DNA of 32,805 nt from Clostridia bacterium (GTDB lineage: Bacteria > Bacillota > Clostridia > UBA1381), in contig JAOAAV010000026.1 in assembly GCA_026418715.1 (NCBI GenBank), forward strand, positions 1-32,805, in the 5' to 3' direction. This document shows, one piece after another, positions 16,203 through 23,226 of this stretch. The stretch's first letter is position 1; the number at the start of each line of letters is the position of its first letter. The position numbers were made by a program, and so were the translations under genes. The notes under the pieces were generated by a model that ran no database searches, was not told the origin of the DNA, and was given only the letters and a program-made list of their open reading frames with translations.

Positions 16203-16475
16203 ATGGCAAGGAACCAAAAGAAGTATACTGATGACTTTAAAAATACAATTATAGAACTATATAATACTGGAAAGAGTCTATCAGTGTTAAGCAGCGAATA
16301 TGGCATTTCAAAATCTACTATCAGTGACTGGGTTAAGAGCTCTAAACCTGTAGTTGTTGATAATGGTGAAATTATTACTATGAAAGAATATAAGGCGTTG
16401 AAGCAAGAAATAGCTATGCTAAAGGAGGAAAATGAAATATTAAAAAAAGCCATGGCCATATTCGCGAAGAAATAA
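16203..16475 (+). CDS. IS3-family transposase OrfA (HTH protein)
   Basis: 90 residues with an N-terminal helix-turn-helix of the IS3/IS911 type (DFKNTIIELYNTGKSLSVLS, then YGISKSTISDWVK) and a leucine-rich coiled coil at the end (EIAMLKEENEILKKAMAIF). It binds the IS ends and, alone, usually dampens transposition. The start ATG 16203 follows AGAGAGGATG at some distance. The gene contains a -1 frameshift signal, listed separately, that fuses it to orfB. Confidence 0.92.
   Translation: MARNQKKYTDDFKNTIIELYNTGKSLSVLSSEYGISKSTISDWVKSSKPVVVDNGEIITMKEYKALKQEIAMLKEENEILKKAMAIFAKK
16421..16448 (+). promoter_or_regulatory. Programmed -1 ribosomal frameshift signal in the IS
   Basis: The heptamer A-AAA-AAA (16442-16448) is in the slippery phase of orfA. 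A Shine-Dalgarno-like AAAGGAGG (16421-16428) lies 13 bases upstream, the spacing that stimulates -1 slippage. After the slip the frame runs SHGHIREEINSIFKFIDNN and on into orfB without a stop. Confidence 0.8.
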
Positions 16476-16528
16476 ATTCTATCTTTAAGTTTATTGATAA
16501 TAACAAAGATAAGCATGATATTAAATTA

Positions 16529-17344
16529 ATGTGCAGAGTTCTTAAAGTTTCAAGAAGTTCTTACTATAAGCATCTTAATAAAGTTGAAAGTAAAAGAAAC
16601 ATTGAAAATAAAAGGCTAAAAGGAATAATTTTAAAAATATATAATGATAGCAAAAAACGTTACGGAGCACCAAAGATCCGTGAAATCCTAATAAGCAATG
16701 GAGAAACTATAAGTTTTAAGAGAGTACAAAGACTTATGAATAATTTGGAGATTAAATCAATAGTATGCAAAAAGTACAAGCCCCACTCATCAAAAACTGA
16801 GATTGAGGGAAAGGAGAATATTTTAAAAAGAGATTTTTCTACAACAACAATTAATGAAAAATGGGTCACTGATATTACATATATTCACACTTTGCGAGAT
16901 GGATGGTGCTATCTTGCTTCAGTGATGGATCTACATAGCAGAAAAATCATAGGCTACGCCTTTGATAAGGTTATGGATGCTGATTTAGCTATTAGAGCAG
17001 TAAAAAATGCATATAAATGTCAAAAAACCATCAAAGAAGTTATATTACATAGTGATTTGGGAGCACAATATACAAGTTTTAAATTTGAAGAGTATATTTC
17101 AAGTATTAAAATCATTCACTCATTCAGTTCAAAGGGAAATCCCTATGATAATGCCTGTATTGAGTCTTTTCATGCTGCCCTAAAAAAGAAAGAAGTTAAT
17201 TTAGTAACCTATTATGACTTCAATGCTGCTAAGATAGCAATATTTGAATATATAGAATCTTGGTATAACAGAAAAAGAATCCATAGTAGCATAGGATATA
17301 TTACCCCTCAACAATGTGAGGATATGGCTATAAAATCAGCATAA
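16529..17344 (+). CDS. IS3-family transposase OrfB (DDE integrase domain)
   Basis: 271 residues as a separate frame, but it is in the -1 phase of orfA and is expected as an OrfAB fusion. The N-terminal MCRVLKVSRSSYYKH region and HTH_21-type RYGAPKIREIL precede the rve catalytic domain. The DDE residues are visible in WVTDITYI, ILHSDLGAQYTS and NACIESFHAALKKKE; the C-terminal WYNRKRIHSSIGYITPQQ is the family hallmark. No stops or frameshifts interrupt it, so the element could be active. The stated start is the first ATG; it has no ribosome binding site. Confidence 0.93.
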   Translation: MCRVLKVSRSSYYKHLNKVESKRNIENKRLKGIILKIYNDSKKRYGAPKIREILISNGETISFKRVQRLMNNLEIKSIVCKKYKPHSSKTEIEGKENILKRDFSTTTINEKWVTDITYIHTLRDGWCYLASVMDLHSRKIIGYAFDKVMDADLAIRAVKNAYKCQKTIKEVILHSDLGAQYTSFKFEEYISSIKIIHSFSSKGNPYDNACIESFHAALKKKEVNLVTYYDFNAAKIAIFEYIESWYNRKRIHSSIGYITPQQCEDMAIKSA

Positions 17345-17428
17345 AAAATTCGAGTTTTTGTGTTTACTATATTGATATAGGTCCAAACACGTACAGCGTG
17401 ATTCACAGAATGCTTTTTCGATGTTTTT

Positions 17429-17468
17429 TTACAATTTACTTTATTTTCATCAAAAAGTAATATATAAT
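17429..17468 (+). promoter_or_regulatory. Candidate agrA promoter with a LytTR half-site
   Basis: TATAAT (17463-17468) lies 74 bases before agrA. It has no good -35 box. TTACAATTT (17429-17437) ends 25 bases upstream of the -10, close to the arrangement seen at agrB. The region lies between the IS end and agrA. Prediction only. Confidence 0.35.
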
Positions 17469-17542
17469 ATATCTCATGGGGTTGTTTGATTCACCCGACG
17501 GCAAGAAGATTTTTGTGCAGCAAATGTGCGGGGGGAAAAATG

Positions 17543-18262
17543 ATGAAAATTGCGATATGCGATGATGAAAACTACTACATAAATCTGTTTGAAAATTGGA
17601 TTGATGACTTAAAACAACTTTATTCTCCATTGGAATATGACGTATTTAGTTCCGGTGAGGAGTTGATTCGTGCATATGACAAAACATCAAAGCCCTACAA
17701 TGTCATATTCCTCGATGTGGAAATGGGCAAAATGAACGGAATTGAAACTGCCAAAAAAATAAGAAAACTCGATAAATCAGTTATAATAGTTTTTGTTACA
17801 AGTCACGAGCAATATGTCTTTGACAGTTTTGAAGCAAAGCCTTTCCGCTATCTTACAAAACCTGTTGCGTTTGACAATTTCAAAAAAACGTTTCATGCCG
17901 CTTACAATGAATTGCACACGCAGAACAAGGTATTTACATTCAGTTATAAATTTAATACTTTTACAGTATATTATCACGATATCCTTTATTTTGAAAGCAG
18001 CAAGCGCGAAGTTATTGTACATTGCCTAAATGATGAATACCGATTTTACGGAAAGATTCGGGATTTACAGGAAAATATTGATGATGACAGATTTTTTCTG
18101 GTCCACAATTCATACTTTGTCAATATGGAATTTGTAAATGAATTTAATTATAAATTTATCAGGCTGCACAACGGCACCATACTTCCAATCAGCGACAGCA
18201 GGCGAAAAGATGTCAGAAAGCAGTATTTTGATTTTTTGAGCAGGAGAGTGGATAATGAATAA
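17543..18262 (+). CDS. agrA: AgrA-like LytTR response regulator
   Basis: 239 residues. The receiver domain (1-120) has the acidic pair D7-D8, phospho-acceptor D58 (IFLDVEMGKMNG), T86 and K106 (YLTKP). The LytTR DNA-binding domain covers about residues 135-237 (ILYFESSKREVIVHC, RFFLVHNSYFVNMEFV). It should be phosphorylated by the adjacent histidine kinase and activate target promoters by binding 9-bp direct repeats. ATG 17543 is chosen because GGGGGG (17530-17535) is 7 bases upstream and MKIAICDDE is the natural N-terminus; longer starts lack a site. It overlaps agrC by 8 bases. Confidence 0.92.
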   Translation: MKIAICDDENYYINLFENWIDDLKQLYSPLEYDVFSSGEELIRAYDKTSKPYNVIFLDVEMGKMNGIETAKKIRKLDKSVIIVFVTSHEQYVFDSFEAKPFRYLTKPVAFDNFKKTFHAAYNELHTQNKVFTFSYKFNTFTVYYHDILYFESSKREVIVHCLNDEYRFYGKIRDLQENIDDDRFFLVHNSYFVNMEFVNEFNYKFIRLHNGTILPISDSRRKDVRKQYFDFLSRRVDNE

Positions 18263-19568
18263 CGTTCTTTTTATGAATGCAATAGAAGTATTGACTTCTA
18301 TTTTTGAACCGTTCATAGTCAATATTTTTTTTAATAGTTTCTTTGTAAAGAAAAATGTGTCCAAGGTACTAAAACTTACTTGTTTTTTATTGTTTGGGAT
18401 GCTTAGTGCCGCTGTTTCAATCGTCGGCATAGGCGCTCTCTTCAATTCCGCGCTGTTTGTTGGCGGAGTATTTTTGCTATCTTTTTTCTATGAAAGTAGT
18501 TTCAAAAACAAAATATTCTACATAGTCATTCTGATGTCATTTTTGATAGCTTCAGAAGTGTTTACTTTGTTTATTATTATGCTTTTAACTAACACGGGAC
18601 CGGAAACCGCCTTAGAACCGGGTGCAATGCGGTTGATCGGCCTAATAGCTTCAAAGATGATAGCCTTATTTATCGTAAAAACCGTCTGTGTCTTAAAACA
18701 AAATTCTCAGGTTAAAATTCCGTATCTATACTGGTTTATGCTGCTTGCAATACCTATAATCAGTATTGTAACCATTCATACCATATTTACCTTTAACGTT
18801 ACTATCAGCGATTCCAATTATAATTTATTATCTTATATTTCAATTGTTGGTATGCTTCTAATAAATTTTGTTGTATTTTACCTGTTCGATGTAATTCAGG
18901 AGAAATTTTTAGAGCAGACGAGATATAAATTTTTGGAGCAGCAAATCAATTATCAGTTGGAGCATTATAAAAGCTTGGAGCTTTCGCAAACAAAAACAAA
19001 TAAATTAAGACATGATATGAAAAATCATCTTTTATGCATAAAAGGGTTGATTGATGGAAATAACCCAGATGAAGCCACAAAATACATAAAATCAATCTTC
19101 GATTTAATGGCTGATAACAAAAATGAGATAAACACAGGAAATCACGTTTTCGATTGTTTGCTTAACTCAAAAATAGCTCTTGCGGCAAACAATAACATAA
19201 ATGTTGATAAGGACATTAAAGTGCCTCCCAAAATGAACATAGAGCCTGTAGATATTTGCGTTATTTTAGGCAACGCACTGGATAATGCGATTGAGTGCTG
19301 CAGCAAATTGGTTGATATCGAAAAAATAATCAAAATAAAAATCGAATATATAAACAGCAATTTATTTTGCATCATAAAAAATTCCATGAATATGAACGAC
19401 AAACTAAACAAAAAAGGCAAGTACTATATTACTTCAAAGCAAGAAAAATCCATGCATGGCTTTGGTCTGGAGAACATGGACAACACAGTGGCAAAATATA
19501 ACGGAATACTGGATTTTGAACAAAAAGACGGATTTTTTACGCTTTCTTTTGTTTTATATGATGTATAA
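18255..19568 (+). CDS. agrC: AgrC-like sensor histidine kinase (GHKL family)
   Basis: 437 residues. The N-terminal half (1-212) has six hydrophobic segments forming the peptide sensor. A linker helix (215-245) leads to the H-box with phospho-acceptor H253 (LRHDMKNHLL). The HATPase_c_5-type domain has N-box N344 (LGNALDNAIEC) and G-box residues 402-406 (GFGLENM). There is no separate D-box-rich C-terminal extension, which is typical of AgrC/BlpH kinases. It should detect the cyclic peptide made from the downstream agrD product. GGAGAG lies upstream of ATG 18255, inside the end of agrA, so translation is coupled. Confidence 0.92.
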   Translation: MNNVLFMNAIEVLTSIFEPFIVNIFFNSFFVKKNVSKVLKLTCFLLFGMLSAAVSIVGIGALFNSALFVGGVFLLSFFYESSFKNKIFYIVILMSFLIASEVFTLFIIMLLTNTGPETALEPGAMRLIGLIASKMIALFIVKTVCVLKQNSQVKIPYLYWFMLLAIPIISIVTIHTIFTFNVTISDSNYNLLSYISIVGMLLINFVVFYLFDVIQEKFLEQTRYKFLEQQINYQLEHYKSLELSQTKTNKLRHDMKNHLLCIKGLIDGNNPDEATKYIKSIFDLMADNKNEINTGNHVFDCLLNSKIALAANNNINVDKDIKVPPKMNIEPVDICVILGNALDNAIECCSKLVDIEKIIKIKIEYINSNLFCIIKNSMNMNDKLNKKGKYYITSKQEKSMHGFGLENMDNTVAKYNGILDFEQKDGFFTLSFVLYDV

Positions 19569-19576
19569 CGGAAAAA

Positions 19577-19636
19577 TTACAATATTATGGGTAATTTATT
19601 ACAAATTATAATTTCTATAAAAATTTGTGCTATAAT
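19577..19636 (+). promoter_or_regulatory. agrBD promoter with LytTR-type direct repeats
   Basis: TTACAATAT (19577-19585) and TTACAAATT (19599-19607) are spaced 22 bases start to start, two helical turns, as in AgrA and other LytTR sites. The second ends 23 bases before TATAAT (19631-19636). The -35 position is poor (ATAATT), as expected for an activator-dependent promoter. Confidence 0.5.
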
Positions 19637-19671
19637 TTGACCATGAGTTTAAGACTTGGCAGGTAATTGTT

Positions 19672-20259
19672 ATGTTAAGCAGAGTGGTTAATGATATAGC
19701 ACAATTTTTTTATAAAAACGATATTATTAAGGAAGATGACATAGAAGTATATGCTTACGGTTTGGAGATTCTCCTTTCTTCCGTTTTGAATGTCTTGGCC
19801 GTGCTTTTGATTTCTGTTTTTGTTAGTCAGTTTTGGGGAACCATCGCTTTTTTGATAGCTTTCATCCCCCTGAGGACTTATGCAGGAGGATATCATGCAG
19901 ATACGCACTTGAGTTGTTTTTTAATTTTGCTATGTGTTTATATTATGGATTTAGCGGTTGTGCTGTTTATGCCCGAGCAGATTAAACTGTATTTGTTTGT
20001 TTTTGGCATAGCGTTTTCATTGCTTTTGATCGTTTTGTTTGCACCTTTGGATGATGAGAACAAGCCCATAACGGAAACAGAAAGAGAAAAATACAGAAAA
20101 GTCAGTATATTCATATTGGCTGTGCAGATTATAGTATCTTCATCGTTGTTTTTTACCGTCGGCATATCCGACATATTGATGCACTTTATAGTAGGTCAAT
20201 TGGCGGCATCCTCATCACTGATGTTCGCTAAAATAAAAAGACAAAAGAAAGGAAGATAA
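19672..20259 (+). CDS. agrB: AgrB-like peptide-processing membrane protease
   Basis: 195 residues with about five membrane segments. The catalytic residues of accessory gene regulator B are present: H75 in RTYAGGYHADTH and C82 in LSCF, seven residues apart as in the staphylococcal enzyme. AgrB cleaves the C-terminal tail of AgrD and forms the thiolactone ring. ATG 19672 follows GGCAGGTAA. The gene has its own promoter region after agrC and ends 3 bases before the AgrD start, so the two are made together. Confidence 0.93.
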   Translation: MLSRVVNDIAQFFYKNDIIKEDDIEVYAYGLEILLSSVLNVLAVLLISVFVSQFWGTIAFLIAFIPLRTYAGGYHADTHLSCFLILLCVYIMDLAVVLFMPEQIKLYLFVFGIAFSLLLIVLFAPLDDENKPITETEREKYRKVSIFILAVQIIVSSSLFFTVGISDILMHFIVGQLAASSSLMFAKIKRQKKGR

Positions 20260-20262
20260 TCT

Positions 20263-20412
20263 ATGAAAAAATTAACGTCTCTAGGAATGAAATGCGGTAC
20301 GGCTCTTGCATCTCTCGCTTTGGGAGCTGCTAACTCATCAACACAGGCAACGTGTGTATATTGTTACCATCAGCCGAAGGTTCCTGCGGCTTTAAAAAAC
20401 CTGAAGAAGTAA
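20263..20412 (+). CDS. agrD: AgrD-like cyclic autoinducer peptide precursor
   Basis: 49 residues starting MKKLTSLGMKCGTALASLAL, an amphipathic leader, followed by the core and a C-terminal recognition tail HQPKVPAALKNLKK. The P-x-x-P and L pattern of the tail is shared with AgrD of Clostridium perfringens and other Clostridia, where cleavage falls before HQP. By analogy AgrB would cut after Y35 and close a five-residue ring from C31 to Y35 (CVYCY), with a short N-terminal extension such as QAT. C34 inside the ring is a second cysteine. AAAGGAAG overlaps the agrB end and sits about 8 bases before ATG 20263. The product length and placement downstream of agrB leave little doubt. Confidence 0.9.
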   Translation: MKKLTSLGMKCGTALASLALGAANSSTQATCVYCYHQPKVPAALKNLKK

Positions 20413-20438
20413 TCTGTATCTTTTGGGGGTAAAAATGT

Positions 20439-20502
20439 AAGCGGCGATAGTGCATGTAAAATAGTGATGTGCATGCGGGTATATCGTCGCTTATGTTTTT
20501 TT
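20439..20502 (+). terminator. Terminator of the agr locus
   Basis: AAGCGGCGATA (20439-20449) pairs with TATCGTCGCTT (20482-20492), 11 bp with one G-U pair and a loop that can fold further, followed by ATGTTTTTTTG. Confidence 0.78.
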
Positions 20503-20582
20503 GTTTGAGAATACTGGGGCTCCCTACAATCACACTTTTCAAGCATAAAACATATTTTATTATTGTGAAAGGAATGAATAAT

Positions 20583-21032
20583 ATGTTTAACAATGCTTGG
20601 ATTTCTTTTTTTAAACTAAGAGATTACGGTCCGGATCCAATTGCAATCAATATCAAAAAAGCTGCCGAGAGAAATAATAATTTTCGTACAGCACTATGGA
20701 CAGGTATGCATCTGCAGGTCACTTTGATGAGTATAAATCCCAAAAGTGACATAGGGCTTGAGGTTCACACGCATCTGGATCAATTTTTGCTAATAGAAGA
20801 AGGTCAGGGGCTTGTTCAGATGGGAGATAAGAAAGATAAGCTCGATTTTCAGCAGAAGGTTTGCGAAAATTTTGCAATAATCATACCTGCTGGCAAATGG
20901 CATAATCTAATCAACACAGGCAGCAAACCGCTTAAATTATATTCCATTTACGCACCGCCCCAGCATCCTAAAGGAACTGTACATGAAACCAAAACGGATG
21001 CCCAAGCCGCTGAAATAAGCCATAATAACTGA
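20583..21032 (+). CDS. Cupin-domain protein
   Basis: 149 residues. A single cupin barrel is evident: motif 1 GLEVHTHLDQFLLIEEGQG has the HxH metal ligands with the usual Glu replaced by the DQF variant, and motif 2 is IIPAGKWHNLINTG with the third histidine. Such small cupins often resemble mannose-6-phosphate isomerase C-terminal domains and may bind a metal, but the substrate cannot be told. ATG 20583 is preferred because GAAAGGA (20567-20573) lies 9 bases upstream; ATG 20574 is too near it and the longer frame has a poor leader. It follows the agr terminator and has its own terminator, so it is probably separate from agr. There is no signal peptide. Confidence 0.85.
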   Translation: MFNNAWISFFKLRDYGPDPIAINIKKAAERNNNFRTALWTGMHLQVTLMSINPKSDIGLEVHTHLDQFLLIEEGQGLVQMGDKKDKLDFQQKVCENFAIIIPAGKWHNLINTGSKPLKLYSIYAPPQHPKGTVHETKTDAQAAEISHNN

Positions 21033-21040
21033 AAAACATC

Positions 21041-21090
21041 AAATGCAAAGTCCCCGCTTTAAAAATAGAGCAGGGTCTTTGCATTTATAA
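21041..21090 (+). terminator. Terminator after the cupin gene
   Basis: AAATGCAAAG (21041-21050) and CTTTGCATTT (21077-21086) with an inner CCCCGC/GCAGGG pairing form a strong stem. The stem is nearly symmetric and could also act on the minus strand for the small protein gene at 21309-21635. Confidence 0.75.
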
Positions 21091-21308
21091 GTCATCAGCA
21101 ATATGCTTATTTCTTATGATATTTAGAAATTGCTGATTTTATAACACCGAAAAAGAAGTTTACAAAAATTTTAAGCATTTTGGCGACTGCATTAGTTACA
21201 TCGTCGGATATTTTTCCGGCGCTTAAACTGCAGGCAATTTTCGTTAGACTATATTTTTGCCGGTAAATCCAAACTTCTTTTTCGATTCTGAAGCTAATTA
21301 GTGTTCCC

Positions 21309-21635
21309 CTATATAAGCACTGCCGTTTCGTAGATAGAGTCAGGCTCTTGAGCAACGCTTGTTATTCTTGCAGTGTATTGAGTAGACGGCTGCAGATTTG
21401 TTGAATTATGGCAATACACTCCCTCCAACACAACCACATGATCCGCATACTCATAGTAAATTGCTACTGCACCTGCATACTGGCTTGAAAAGACGGTTGC
21501 AGGTGTTTCAAACGTAAATTCTTGACCCACGGTGGCAAGATCAATTCCCGCATTAAGATCCTGCACTTGATATAAAGCCAAGCTTTGGTCCACTTTCGTT
21601 GGTGCAATTAATACGCCTAAATCAATGACTGTCAT
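21309..21635 (-). CDS. Hypothetical 108-residue protein
   Basis: I do not recognise this protein. ATG 21635 has a strong AGGAGG 6-7 bases upstream on the minus strand, which supports it being translated. The sequence is rich in Val, Thr, Ala and Tyr with alternating hydrophobic residues (AVAIYYEYADHVVVLEGVYC), so it is probably all-beta. It has no signal peptide or membrane segment and one cysteine. The N-terminus MTVIDLGVLIAPTKVDQSLA is neutral. No domain with a known active site is visible. It is encoded alone, opposite the agr and cupin genes, with non-coding DNA of over 400 bases upstream. Confidence 0.6.
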   Translation of the reverse strand: MTVIDLGVLIAPTKVDQSLALYQVQDLNAGIDLATVGQEFTFETPATVFSSQYAGAVAIYYEYADHVVVLEGVYCHNSTNLQPSTQYTARITSVAQEPDSIYETAVLI

Positions 21636-22059
21636 AATATTTCCTCCTATCGTTCCGTAAACTTTTTTCCCTACAACTTCTATCAAATCAAAATACTATA
21701 CCTTTTTTTGATCTCTTGCTCTGCCGCCGGCTGACAGAATGTGCGATTTTTGATCAATAATTGTGTATAGTGTTTTGTTTTGCTTTAGTGATTTTCTTAC
21801 TATATGGATATTATGAAGTTGTCTGAAATATGCATGAAATTTTCATTTTTTTGCCGATTTGTGCGAGAATAATAAAACATATAAAAAAATAACCGCACTT
21901 ATTGAAAAAATGCGGCAATTATCTTTATTAATAGTTATCGATTTAACTAACCACCTTTAAAACAACAATACCCTTCTTCCATTACAAAATAAAACAAAAT
22001 ATCTAAAATCGAATATTCTTTTTCTATGGTTTCTGTAGATTTTTCAATTTGTAATATTT
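21636..22059. other. Intergenic region, AT-rich
   Basis: Nothing that looks coding was found here. The minus-strand terminator of the wecB operon (21882-21919) is inside. A promoter for the minus-strand gene ending at 21309 should be in the left half, but only a weak TATAGT near 21690-21700 is visible. Confidence 0.5.
21882..21919 (-). terminator. Terminator of the gltX-wecB operon
   Basis: Minus-strand GCCGCA and TGCGGT (21916-21911 and 21897-21892) form a short stem around a 13-base loop, followed by TATTTTTTTAT. It is about 140 bases past the wecB stop. Confidence 0.6.
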
Positions 22060-23211
22060 TCAAATTCTAAAATCCACCGGCCGTCTGCCCGATTTTCCGA
22101 ATGAATAAAGGATAGCTTCCGTAATTCTTGCGGAGGCTTCGCCGTCGCCATAGGGATTTGCGGCATGAGCCATCAAATTATACGAATCTTTATTTCCCAG
22201 AAGTTCCGATGCCATGCAGATTATGTTATCTTTGTCAATGCCTGCAATTTTCACCGTACCTGCTGCCACAGCTTCAGGACGCTCGGTTTCTTTCCTGAGC
22301 ACCAAAACGGGTTTTGCAAGAGCGGGAGCTTCCTCCTGAAGCCCACCGGAATCCGTCATGACCATAAAACATCTATCCATTGCATTGTGAAGCTCGTCCA
22401 CCGTAATAGGATCAATCAGATGCACTCTGTCAAGCCCTCCTAAAATTTTAAATACTGTCTCTCTTACGGCGGGATTTAGATGTACGGGATAAACCAATTC
22501 CACGTCGGAATATGTTGTCACAATATATTTTAAAGCCTCGCAGATGTTTTCAAGCGGTTCTCCCAAGTTCTCACGTCTGTGAGCGGTTACGATAATAACT
22601 TTTCTCTTTGAGAAGTCAAGTTGATTCAGCGTATCGTCGCTGAATTTATAGTCTTTCCGTACGGTTGTTTTTAAGGCGTCAATTACTGTGTTGCCGGTAA
22701 TGAAAATATTTTCCTCTAAAATTCCTTCCCTCAGGAGATTATTTTTATTTTGGACGGTGGGTGCAAAATGAAGATCAGCAATTGCACCTGTTAACTTTCT
22801 GTTCATTTCTTCGGGAAACGGAGAATACTTATCGTATGTACGAAGTCCCGCCTCCACATGTCCAACCTTTACCTGATTATAAAATGCCGCAAGACTTCCC
22901 GCAAAGGTGGTTGAAGTGTCCCCATGCACCAGTACGATATCCGGCTTTGCCTTCCTGATTACTTCGTCCAAACCTTCAAGTACTCTTGTGGTGATGCCAA
23001 TTAGTGTTTGCCTGTCCTTCATTATATCAAGATCATAATCGGGAGTGATTTTGAAAATATCCAAAACTTGATCGAGCATTTCTCTATGTTGTGCGGTTAC
23101 GCAAACCTTTGAGTCAATTTCAGGATGTTTTTGAAGTTCCAAAGCCAGCGGTGCCATCTTTATGGCTTCTGGTCTTGTCCCGAATACTGTCATAACTTTA
23201 ATTTTATCCAT
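22060..23211 (-). CDS. wecB: UDP-N-acetylglucosamine 2-epimerase (non-hydrolysing)
   Basis: 383 residues. It interconverts UDP-GlcNAc and UDP-ManNAc, the precursor for ManNAc-containing teichoic acid linkage units or capsules. Motifs include VFGTRPEAIKMAPLALEL at the N-terminus, VHGDTSTTFAGSLAAFY with VGHVEAGLRT in the active-site region, and MTDSGGLQEEAPALAKPVLVLR, which binds the UDP moiety. ATG 23211 is preceded by AAGGAGG; a TTG three bases earlier is nearer to it but less likely. It is the last gene of the operon, 15 bases after the WecA/TagO-type gene. Confidence 0.95.
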   Translation of the reverse strand: MDKIKVMTVFGTRPEAIKMAPLALELQKHPEIDSKVCVTAQHREMLDQVLDIFKITPDYDLDIMKDRQTLIGITTRVLEGLDEVIRKAKPDIVLVHGDTSTTFAGSLAAFYNQVKVGHVEAGLRTYDKYSPFPEEMNRKLTGAIADLHFAPTVQNKNNLLREGILEENIFITGNTVIDALKTTVRKDYKFSDDTLNQLDFSKRKVIIVTAHRRENLGEPLENICEALKYIVTTYSDVELVYPVHLNPAVRETVFKILGGLDRVHLIDPITVDELHNAMDRCFMVMTDSGGLQEEAPALAKPVLVLRKETERPEAVAAGTVKIAGIDKDNIICMASELLGNKDSYNLMAHAANPYGDGEASARITEAILYSFGKSGRRPVDFRI

Positions 23212-23226
23212 CAAATTATTTCCTCC

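Larger units (their letters stand above)
16145..17367 (+). mobile_element. IS3-family insertion sequence
   Basis: A complete, apparently intact element of about 1.22 kb. The terminal inverted repeats are TAGACACAAAAACTCG (16146-16161) and TAAACACAAAAACTCG on the opposite strand (17366-17351), 15 of 16 identical. Inside are two overlapping-phase genes, orfA and orfB, of the usual IS3 arrangement. No 3-4 bp target duplication is clear at the edges, and the gene on the left does not continue on the right, which suggests a deletion next to the element. Exact end bases are uncertain by a few positions. Confidence 0.88.

Noticed and set aside
17476-17565. Short frame (MGLFDSPDGKKIFVQQ...) overlapping the agrA start, possible leader peptide
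   Set aside because: No ribosome binding site before its ATG; the G-run inside it is the agrA site. Nothing else supports translation.
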